Assembly (NCBI GenBank): GCA_937904375.1
Contig: CALDIG010000102.1
Span: forward strand, 1 to 17,646
Source: an uncultured Prevotellaceae bacterium
GTDB lineage: Bacteria > Bacteroidota > Bacteroidia > Bacteroidales > Muribaculaceae
Direction of reading: 5' to 3'
DNA length: 17,646 nucleotides
The translations under genes and the position numbers were made by a program. The notes under the pieces were generated by a model, which saw nothing but the letters and a program-made list of their open reading frames with translations, was not told where the DNA came from and ran no database searches. This document shows, in pieces, positions 7,452-13,809 of this stretch (within the stretch, counting starts at the first letter, position 1; each line of letters opens with the position of its first letter).

Positions 7452-9458
7452 TCAGTTGCCGAGTAGCAACCGGTAGAGAACAATCACATCGGTGGCGGTG
7501 ACATTGCCGTCGCCATCCACATCGCAGGCAGCACTGTATTGGCACTCGCCGTTGAGGATATAGTCATAAAGAGCTATAACATCGGCCGAAGTCACGGCTC
7601 CATCCAAGTTTATGTCACCGGCGATGATTACCAGCTTGTCTTTTCCAAGCATTATCTCAATGAGCAATCTCAGGTCGGTGGCGGTGACATTGCCGTCGCC
7701 ATCCACGTCGCAGGTAATGCTGTATTGGCGGGCACCGTTGAAAAAGTAGTCTATCATGGCAATGAAGTCGGCTGCTGTCACTTCCCCATCCATATTCACA
7801 TCGCCCATGATGCCCCACTGAGTGTTGAGCCACGACACTTTCTTGGTAATCACATCGAGGTAATGCTGCGACTGGTAGGGGGTGTGGCTGCTGGCATAAA
7901 AGCACCATCGCCGCCGGTCGTGCCGCTCGGCATCGGCAATCAGTGTCCGCCACTGCCAAGCATGGTCTATAAGGCGGTCAAGCACATGGTTGGTGCAGAA
8001 CTCGTGCCACACCGCCCGCACCTCTTGCTGGAACCGTGGGAACTTGAGGATTTCCTTTATCCACAAGAAAGTATAACGTGTGCCGTAGTCGTAGATGAAA
8101 CGGTCGCCGGTGGTGCTTTCTTGAAACACGCTGTTGTCGAAGTCCCACACGGGACCAAACTTGAGTTTCTCGTCCCAACCCAAGTCTTTATACATGAACA
8201 TGCTGCCCGAGAACGCCTCCACATTCTCCATCACCTCGTGGATGACATAGAACCGTGCCAGCGTGCCCATGTCGAGAAGCTCTTCCCAGCCACGGTCGCT
8301 CTTGTTGGGCACATACACGCAACTATCAACACGGTGGAGCAGGTCGTGGATGTAGTGACGCTGCACCGCCGAGAGCACCTCGGGCGACTGAGTGACGATA
8401 GTGAAACGAGGATTTGCCGGATCATTGTTCTGGTATTGGTCTATGACGATGTTGCCGTCGCCGGTAAGCTCGAGGAGCCATCCTCCGGTCACATTGTCGG
8501 CGATAGTCTCATTATCGGCTTGCTCCAAGATATCGACACGCCCGCCTTCCACCCTGATTTTCTCGCACAGGAAGTAAAGCCCCACATAGTCGCCATTGAG
8601 CACTAGCTCCACCGGCACTTGCGTGGGAGTGTAGGCCATGTTGAGCAACCGGCTCATCTCAAAACCCACGGTGTTGCGCAGGTAGCCGCTAAAATCATTG
8701 TAGTGTGCCAGCAGCACAAAATGACGACTGCGGTCAAGACCTAGAGGCGACTGCTTGGTAGCAAACTTTATCTTATAGGGTTTCTTGTCGGAGTTTGCCC
8801 ACGTCCAGTTGCCACGACCTTTCACCTCTATAGCAAGCGGCTCCTGGAGGGTGCCGAGTGGCTGCTGGGCGTCGTCAATCCACAAATTGCCGTCAACATA
8901 ATAGTCCTTACTTGCGACGGTCACAGAGTCTTTGGTGTTTAGATAGATTATCGGTAGTGACCCCGAGACTGTGGCATCGTAGCTATAGTCGGGACGCCAG
9001 TAGCCGTTGCTCTGACTCCTGTCGTTGATGGGACAAAAGACCCATCGCGACGATATGCTCCTATCGATGGCGACTTTAGAGACGAGGTTTGTGCGTCGCA
9101 GGAAACCGCCACAGGCGTTTTCAAGACTGTCGAGGAACGTGGCAAGGTCGGTGGCGTAGTAGCCCGTCGGCACATCGGTCTCTACGAAGGTGAAGTAGTT
9201 GGCATTGTTGATATCGGTGTCGATAGTCGCTTGCCACCAGTCTCGATTGGTGACTCGTTTCATGTCATAGACTTGTGTGAACTTGTCGGCTAGCGTCACA
9301 TTGCCTACTATCATCTTCACCTGCGTAAAGTGCTGACGGCTATTGTCGAAGCAGTATTCTCCCGCTTTGAGGTTAAGTGCATAGGCTTTGCCGGCACATA
9401 GCAATGCCGGTACCATGGTTAAGACAACGCAAGCCAATATAATGCGACTAATCCTCAT
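7452..9458 (-). CDS. Secreted CotH-kinase-family protein with two dockerin-like modules
   Basis: A 668-residue exported protein. Order: signal peptide (about 1-27, ending KAYA); an N-terminal beta-rich region (about 28-115) that may be a carbohydrate-binding-like domain; a CotH kinase domain (about 168-545) with KGRGNWTW (213-220), KKPYKIKF (225-232), GLYFLCEK (293-300) and the metal-binding GPVWDFD (435-441); then two dockerin-like modules (552-605 and 614-668). Each module has two calcium loops (GDVNMDGEV, DVDGDGNVT, GDINLDGAV, DVDGDGNVT). CotH proteins are atypical kinases known from Bacillus spore coats; their role in Bacteroidetes is unknown. There is no C-terminal type IX sorting domain, and the dockerins end the protein. 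No cohesin gene is in the window. It is convergent with the Sus operon and bracketed by the composite repeats. The start at 9458 lies seven bases from a promoter -7 box, implying a leaderless mRNA. Confidence 0.88.
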   Translation of the reverse strand: MRISRIILACVVLTMVPALLCAGKAYALNLKAGEYCFDNSRQHFTQVKMIVGNVTLADKFTQVYDMKRVTNRDWWQATIDTDINNANYFTFVETDVPTGYYATDLATFLDSLENACGGFLRRTNLVSKVAIDRSISSRWVFCPINDRSQSNGYWRPDYSYDATVSGSLPIIYLNTKDSVTVASKDYYVDGNLWIDDAQQPLGTLQEPLAIEVKGRGNWTWANSDKKPYKIKFATKQSPLGLDRSRHFVLLAHYNDFSGYLRNTVGFEMSRLLNMAYTPTQVPVELVLNGDYVGLYFLCEKIRVEGGRVDILEQADNETIADNVTGGWLLELTGDGNIVIDQYQNNDPANPRFTIVTQSPEVLSAVQRHYIHDLLHRVDSCVYVPNKSDRGWEELLDMGTLARFYVIHEVMENVEAFSGSMFMYKDLGWDEKLKFGPVWDFDNSVFQESTTGDRFIYDYGTRYTFLWIKEILKFPRFQQEVRAVWHEFCTNHVLDRLIDHAWQWRTLIADAERHDRRRWCFYASSHTPYQSQHYLDVITKKVSWLNTQWGIMGDVNMDGEVTAADFIAMIDYFFNGARQYSITCDVDGDGNVTATDLRLLIEIMLGKDKLVIIAGDINLDGAVTSADVIALYDYILNGECQYSAACDVDGDGNVTATDVIVLYRLLLGN
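7489..7741 (-). repeat. Near-identical direct repeats inside the dockerin coding region
   Basis: Bases 7489-7555 and 7675-7741, 186 bases (62 codons) apart, match at all but nine of 67 positions, and their first 32 bases are identical. They encode the CDVDGDGNVTATD half of each dockerin module, while the flanking halves have diverged more. This indicates recent duplication or gene conversion of one calcium loop. Confidence 0.8.
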
Positions 9459-9465
9459 AGCGATG

Positions 9466-9496
9466 CAAAGTTACGTCATTTTTGAATATACTCAAA
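9466..9496 (-). promoter_or_regulatory. Promoter of the CotH gene, leaderless
   Basis: On the minus strand, TTTG (+ strand 9493-9496), a 19-base spacer and TAACTTTG (+ strand 9466-9473) fit the Bacteroidetes consensus exactly. Only seven bases separate the -7 box from the ATG, so transcription should start at or within about three bases of the start codon. The shared block of composite repeat copy 2 begins eight bases upstream of the -33 element. Confidence 0.75.
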
Positions 9497-9611
9497 TTTC
9501 TAGAGTTCTAAAACTTTATAAACTTGACGGTTAGAGGTTAGTGTTTGGAGAAATTTTTTTTCAAAATTTTCTATATTTCACACTGATTTTCCTCTAAAAA
9601 TGCGTTTAAGC

Positions 9612-9673
9612 GAGACAATCAGAAGCGAGACAATCAGAAGCGAGACAATCAGAAGCGAGCAATCAGAAGCGAG
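9612..9673. repeat. Tandem array of four 14/15-base units (copy 2)
   Basis: Three units of GAGACAATCAGAAGC (9612-9656), one of GAGCAATCAGAAGC (9657-9670), and a terminal GAG. Within this copy the units are almost uniform but differ from the copy 1 units at fixed positions, so each array has been homogenised on its own. Confidence 0.9.
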
Positions 9674-9736
9674 TCTGAAATCTGAAGTCTGAAATCTGAA
9701 GTCTGAAGTCTGAAGTCTGAAGTCTAAAATCTGAGT
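9674..9736. repeat. Tandem array of nine 7-base units TCTGAAR (copy 2)
   Basis: Seven good units of TCTGAAA/TCTGAAG (9674-9722) followed by two degenerate ones (TCTAAAA, TCTGAGT). Immediately after comes TTGCCTTG, as in copy 1. Confidence 0.88.
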
Positions 9737-9762
9737 TGCCTTGGGAGCATGAGCATTTTATT

Positions 9763-9989
9763 GAAACTCTAAATACTAAACATTAAACTTTGAGCAAGTT
9801 AACAACTTGCGAAACTTGAATAATATACTTATGGTGGGTTCTATAAATTCAAAATCAGCTAACGACCATCTTCACATTTTTATTAATTTATAGAAACCAT
9901 CTTATATTAGTAAACGAGGTTAATCCTTTTAAGTGTATTTATTTTCGCAATAATTTCGATATTTTCAAACAAAATACACAAAAATATGT
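9763..9989. other. Intergenic stretch with hairpins, no gene seen
   Basis: AT-rich DNA between the composite repeat and the promoter of the flavoprotein gene. It holds a perfect 7-base stem GCAAGTT/AACTTGC (9794-9800/9804-9810) and the larger imperfect hairpin at 9833-9901. No coding potential seen. Confidence 0.6.
9833..9901. repeat. Imperfect hairpin, left arm matching the window start
   Basis: GGTGGGTTCTATAAATT (9833-9849) pairs with 9885-9901 over 17 positions, with one mismatch and one G-T, around a 35-base loop. The left arm is the exact reverse complement of 35-51, so this is a dispersed palindromic family with at least two members here. Confidence 0.65.
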
Positions 9990-9997
9990 TATCTTTG
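9990..9997 (+). promoter_or_regulatory. Probable -7 box of the flavoprotein gene
   Basis: TATCTTTG fits TAnnTTTG. I see no good -33 TTTG 19-21 bases upstream, so the promoter is weaker or activator-dependent. The predicted leader is about 75 bases and contains the hairpin at 10021-10035. Confidence 0.55.
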
Positions 9998-10020
9998 TAC
10001 ACATCAAAACATAATCTTTC

Positions 10021-10035
10021 GCCTCACTGTGAGGC
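10021..10035 (+). promoter_or_regulatory. Small hairpin in the leader of the flavoprotein gene
   Basis: GCCTCA (10021-10026) and TGAGGC (10030-10035) form a perfect 6-base stem around CTG. It is GC-rich in an otherwise AT-rich leader. It may stabilise the mRNA or bind a regulator; no riboswitch class is recognisable. Confidence 0.35.
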
Positions 10036-10077
10036 TAAACACTTGAATAAGAAACAATAACCATTAAAACTATCATT

Positions 10078-13000
10078 ATGTATAAAATTCAGAGTCACCC
10101 TATTCTTGAGCTTCCTCAGGAAGAATATGTAGAATTCCAGTTTGAAGGAAGAACCGTGCGTGGGCAGAAAGGCAAAACCATTGCCGCAGCACTGCATCAG
10201 GCAGGACTCATAGTGCACAGTCACAGCACCAGCGGCCGCAACCGCAGCCTTGAGTGCGGCATCGGCAAGTGCGGTGCCTGCGAAATGCTCGTTGACGGCC
10301 AGGTGCGACGCATCTGCATTACCAGCGTTGACGGCGTGAAAGAGGTGCGCGAGATTGCTAAGGACTACATGCCCGAGGGCGAGGCTCGCAAGGCCAGTGA
10401 TACAAAGATTTACAAGACCACCGTGGCCATCATTGGCGGCGGTCCTGCCGGCTTGGCGTGCCGCGAGCAGCTCACCGCCCTGGGCATCCCCAACATTGTG
10501 GTTGACAACAACGCCACCGAGGGCGGTCAGTTCAACATGCAGACCCACCAGTTCTTCTTCTTTGAGAAGGAGCAGAAGTTTGGCGGCATGCGTGGCTTCG
10601 ACATTGCCAAGACGCTCGCTGGCGACAGCCACGACGGCATCTTGCTCAACAACACCGTGTGGGACCTGCTCGAAGGCCGCCGCATCGCCCTGAAGAATAT
10701 CGTCACCCAAGAAGTGAGCTACATAGATGCCGACCACTTAGTGGTGGCAACAGGCGCTGTGCCTTTTATGCCAGTGTTTGAAAACGATGATGTGCCAGGC
10801 GTTTACACCGCTGCGGTGTTCCAGAAGATGATGAACCAGGAGCACACCCTGCTCGGCAAGAAAGTGCTCACCGTGGGCGCCGGCAACATCGGCTATCTCA
10901 CCAGCTATCAGGCTATGCAGGCGGGAGCGACCATCAAGGCGATCATCGAGGGTATGGACCATGAGGGAGGCTTCCCCGTGCAGGCCAACCGTGTGCGCCG
11001 CCTGGGCATCCCCATCATGACTTCGCACGTGCTCATCCGCGCCATCCCCAACGAGGACTACACCGGCGTTACCGGCGCGGTGATTGCCGAGTGCAAGAAT
11101 TTCCAGCCCATTCCTGGCACCGAGCAGGTGATTGACGACATTGACATCATCAACATCTGCACCGGTCTAATCCCTGACAACCAACTTCTCGTTAAGGGTC
11201 GCTCGGTATTTGGCCGCAACGTGTATGGCGCAGGCGACGCTGTGCGCATTGGCGAAGGCACCAGCGCTGTGCTGCGCGGCAAGCAGGTAGCCTACGAGGT
11301 GGCTCAGGAGATGGGCATGCGTTTCCCCTACGAAGACTATCTTGAGGTTTCACGACAGTATATCGACTCACAGCAGCGTCCCGTGCGTCTGCTCGACGAG
11401 CCACGCATCCCCGATGAGGAGCGCATGGCGGCAAAGCCCTACGTGAAAATCAACTGTCTCTATGGCTTCGCCTGCAACCCCTGCACCTTCTCTTGTCCGC
11501 AGGGCGCCATCAGCAAGCCCACCACATCCTCGGTGCCAATGGTTGATTACAACAAGTGCATCGGCTGTATGCAGTGCGTGAATCACTGCCCGGGTCTCGC
11601 CATCTTCGGCTACGACAAGCGCAAGAATGTGATGTTCCTGCCAGTGGAATATGAGGTTGAGGAGGGCAAAGAGGTGTTCCTCGTTGATGACAACGGCGCC
11701 AAAGTGGGCGAGGGCGTTATCGAGAAAGTCCTTAAGAAAGACAACAAGACCAATGTGGCACGCGTCAAAGCTACCCAGGTGGATGATTTGAACCAAGTGA
11801 ACGGCTTTATCCTCAAGGATCGCTATCCCGAACCGTTGAACCTGCGTCCTCTCACCGATCCCGAGGAGGGCAAGTCGTTCGTTTGCCACTGCGAGGATGT
11901 GGATGTGAAGACCCTGCTCGCCGTGATTGGCGACCGCAAGTATATCTCGGTTGACGAACTCAAACACACCACCCGCATGGGTATGGGGCCCTGCCGCGGC
12001 AAGCGCTGCGTGTCACGAGCAAAACAGATTTTGCGCGCTCACGGCATTGAGGTGACTGGCGACAGCACTCCGCGCGCGCCGCTCGCCAACCAGGTGACTC
12101 TGGGCGATGTGTATAATGGCGAGACCAAGGAAACCTTCGTCTTTGAGCACGGCTCCGTAATCGAGAAAGCCGAGACCGAGATTCTCGTCGCTGGCGGCGG
12201 CATGGCAGGTAGTGCCGCGTTCCGCTACTTTGCCGAGGCTGGCAAGCGCACCGTTCTTGTCAACTACGACCGCGGCTCCACTTGGCGCTGCATTGGCGGC
12301 GGACGCCCTGCGTTCTCCAACCCCGACATCAGCGACATCGCCATGCACAACCTCGAAATCTTCCGCGACGACCAGGAGCATTGCAACATCGACCTGAAGA
12401 TGACCCGCTATGTCAACCTCGTGCATGACGACGCCACCTACCGCTCTCTCGACGCCTCGCGCGCATGGAGCGAGGCGTACATGATTGACCGCAAGGACTT
12501 CACCAAGGAAATCTCGCCTTACTGGAACCCCGACGACAACATCTACAGCCACGCCTTGATTTCGAAGAATTGCTGGCAGGCGACACCGGGACGCACCATC
12601 GACTATGTGCGCACTGTGGGCAAGCAGCATGGCGGAGAGGTGCTAGAGGACTGCGAGGTACTCCATGTGGAGCGCGTGGGCAACAAGTTCCGTGTGCTGG
12701 TGCGCCGCCACGACAAGCACTATGTGGAATATACCTGCGACCACTTCGTCAACGCCATGGGTTGGGGCTCGGAGAAATTCACCGACATGCTCGGCATCGA
12801 CACCCAGCTCTTCCCCGTGAAGCATCAGGCGTTCATCACGCGCCGCCTCCCCAACATGGGCGTGAACGCCGACTCGCTCGACATGATTATCGACCGCCGG
12901 CACTACAAGGGCTTCAACGCCGTTTACGGACAGCAGTTCCTGCACACCGGGCAGATAATTGGCTGCGCGTCGCCCGACTGCGACCCCTACGAGGCACGCC

Positions 13001-13299
13001 AGAACCTGAAGTACAACAGCCAGGCATTCCTCAAGATTGTGAGCGAGATGTTTGCCCAGTGGATTCCAAACCTCGCATCCGTCGGCTTCCATGCCGTGTG
13101 GGCGGGCTACTATATCGAGCCACGCTACATCATCGACCCCGACGCTGGTCTGCTCACTGGTCTGCGCGGACACGGCTTCATGCTCGGTCAGTACCTTGCC
13201 AAGCTCTATGTTGACAAGTATCTGGGCAAGCCCGTTCCGGCCTACATGAAGGACCTCGCCATCGGCGGCAAAGGCCTAAGCGAGAACGCATTCCAGTAA
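10078..13299 (+). CDS. Fused multi-cofactor FAD-dependent dehydrogenase (sarcosine/hydroxyproline-dehydrogenase type)
   Basis: A 1073-residue cytoplasmic redox enzyme joining modules that are usually separate subunits. In order: a plant-type [2Fe-2S] domain (Fer2_4, about 17-95; Cys60, 65, 68, 80); a pyridine-nucleotide-disulphide-type FAD/NAD(P) domain (about 113-410; VAIIGGGPAG at 116-125 and a second dinucleotide fold TVGAGNIG at 265-272); a ferredoxin region with Cys460, 466, 469, 473 and Cys494, 497, 500, 504; a BFD-like [2Fe-2S] domain (Cys603, 605, 639, 644); and a DAO-type FAD domain (about 700-1045; ILVAGGGMAGSAA). The first half matches the alpha subunits of SoxA, HcnA/B and LhpB-type enzymes and the last part a SoxB-like beta subunit. 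The likely reaction is oxidation of an imino or N-methyl amino acid, with electrons leaving through the iron-sulfur clusters; substrate unknown. It stands alone, with a promoter in front and a hairpin behind. Composition is GC-richer than its flanks. Confidence 0.85.
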   Translation: MYKIQSHPILELPQEEYVEFQFEGRTVRGQKGKTIAAALHQAGLIVHSHSTSGRNRSLECGIGKCGACEMLVDGQVRRICITSVDGVKEVREIAKDYMPEGEARKASDTKIYKTTVAIIGGGPAGLACREQLTALGIPNIVVDNNATEGGQFNMQTHQFFFFEKEQKFGGMRGFDIAKTLAGDSHDGILLNNTVWDLLEGRRIALKNIVTQEVSYIDADHLVVATGAVPFMPVFENDDVPGVYTAAVFQKMMNQEHTLLGKKVLTVGAGNIGYLTSYQAMQAGATIKAIIEGMDHEGGFPVQANRVRRLGIPIMTSHVLIRAIPNEDYTGVTGAVIAECKNFQPIPGTEQVIDDIDIINICTGLIPDNQLLVKGRSVFGRNVYGAGDAVRIGEGTSAVLRGKQVAYEVAQEMGMRFPYEDYLEVSRQYIDSQQRPVRLLDEPRIPDEERMAAKPYVKINCLYGFACNPCTFSCPQGAISKPTTSSVPMVDYNKCIGCMQCVNHCPGLAIFGYDKRKNVMFLPVEYEVEEGKEVFLVDDNGAKVGEGVIEKVLKKDNKTNVARVKATQVDDLNQVNGFILKDRYPEPLNLRPLTDPEEGKSFVCHCEDVDVKTLLAVIGDRKYISVDELKHTTRMGMGPCRGKRCVSRAKQILRAHGIEVTGDSTPRAPLANQVTLGDVYNGETKETFVFEHGSVIEKAETEILVAGGGMAGSAAFRYFAEAGKRTVLVNYDRGSTWRCIGGGRPAFSNPDISDIAMHNLEIFRDDQEHCNIDLKMTRYVNLVHDDATYRSLDASRAWSEAYMIDRKDFTKEISPYWNPDDNIYSHALISKNCWQATPGRTIDYVRTVGKQHGGEVLEDCEVLHVERVGNKFRVLVRRHDKHYVEYTCDHFVNAMGWGSEKFTDMLGIDTQLFPVKHQAFITRRLPNMGVNADSLDMIIDRRHYKGFNAVYGQQFLHTGQIIGCASPDCDPYEARQNLKYNSQAFLKIVSEMFAQWIPNLASVGFHAVWAGYYIEPRYIIDPDAGLLTGLRGHGFMLGQYLAKLYVDKYLGKPVPAYMKDLAIGGKGLSENAFQ

Positions 13300-13320
13300 A
13301 ACATAATTCACAATAACAAC

Positions 13321-13366
13321 AACTGCACTTCAAATGTCAGAGGTATTAGACTTTTGAAGTGCAGTT
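13321..13366 (+). terminator. Strong hairpin after the flavoprotein gene, terminator-like
   Basis: AACTGCACTTCAAA (13321-13334) is perfectly complementary to TTTGAAGTGCAGTT (13353-13366), a 14-base stem with an 18-base loop, 21 bases after the stop codon. Only AACTTTATG follows, with no T-run, so it may be a 3'-end stabiliser or bidirectional terminator rather than a classical intrinsic terminator. Confidence 0.5.
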
Positions 13367-13741
13367 AACTTTATGATAAGATGAAAGAAAGAAAAGAAAA
13401 GAAAGGAAGAGAGAATGATGATACTCAAGCCTTGAGGCTGTTGGGCTGTGCGCCGTAAGCACCGCGTTCGTAAGGACAACCGAGAAATTATGCGCACTTT
13501 CGATTGAAGAAATTCGTGCAGAACCCTCCTTGAATGGTTTCCGATGACAACAGTCGCGCAAAACGAGAGCAACACAATGCCTTGCATTAGTATTGCCGAG
13601 CCGCAGCCAACTGAAGCAGAAATTTATTTTCTGCAAAATTACCCCCATTCGACTCACCCCATAATCGACAAAAAGTAGCATTTTTCCATCAAAACAGTTA
13701 TTTTAACGATGCTGGGTTAAATTTTCGCACATCTTGATATT
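13367..13741. other. Intergenic region with a purine tract and a GC-richer unassigned block
   Basis: Contains a 33-base pure-purine run (13383-13415), then a block at about 13430-13610 that is clearly GC-richer than the DNA after it. The block does not look like tRNA or rRNA. Its minus-strand reading gives short open frames (85 and 111 codons) with no domain I recognise. From memory only, the reading RDCCHRKPFKEGSARISS resembles small hypothetical proteins that recur in Prevotella-like genomes, which would suggest a dispersed non-coding repeat rather than a gene. Confidence 0.4.
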
Positions 13742-13749
13742 TATCTTTG
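13742..13749 (+). promoter_or_regulatory. Probable -7 box of the restriction-modification operon
   Basis: TATCTTTG fits TAnnTTTG and lies 60 bases before the proposed start codon. No clear -33 TTTG at the right distance. A second -7-like octamer, TATTTTTG at 13805-13812, overlaps the proposed TTG start and is less likely to be used. Confidence 0.5.
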
Positions 13750-13809
13750 CAGGTAAATTTCAAATAAATTTCAATTCATTATTAAAAAAATGAGCAAAAA
13801 TGACTATTT

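Larger units (their letters stand above)
9505..9762. repeat. Composite repeat, copy 2 (internally deleted)
   Basis: Same orientation as 7110-7450. It shares the 23-base start (9505-9527), GGTTAGAGGTTA, the poly-T stretch, the 'TATATTTCACACTGAT' block, CTAAAAATGCG-TTTAAGCGAG, both tandem arrays and the right terminal repeat (9738-9762). Relative to copy 1 it lacks about 70-85 bases that hold the left terminal repeat and the left hairpin arm. The junction lies between short related sequences (TTATAGTTT and TTAGTGTTT in copy 1), as expected for a slippage deletion. Its right end is almost exactly the reverse complement of the left terminal repeat of copy 1 (7153-7177), with two differences in 25. 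Confidence 0.8.

Noticed and set aside
7539..8606. Plus-strand open frame of 355 codons across the CotH gene
   Set aside because: It is a shadow of the minus-strand gene, which has a promoter, signal peptide, CotH motifs and dockerins.
10024..10737. Minus-strand open frame of 237 codons at the start of the flavoprotein gene
   Set aside because: Valine/alanine-rich antisense reading of a strongly coding sequence; no recognisable protein features.
13430..13610. tRNA or other known structural RNA in the GC-richer block
   Set aside because: No cloverleaf, no T-loop or acceptor pairing, and no motif of known RNA families that I can recognise.
13330..13681. Small minus-strand genes of 85 and 111 codons
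   Set aside because: They overlap each other and the hairpin and purine tract, give low-complexity Ser/Phe/Leu tails, and show no domain or start signal; more likely a non-coding repeat.
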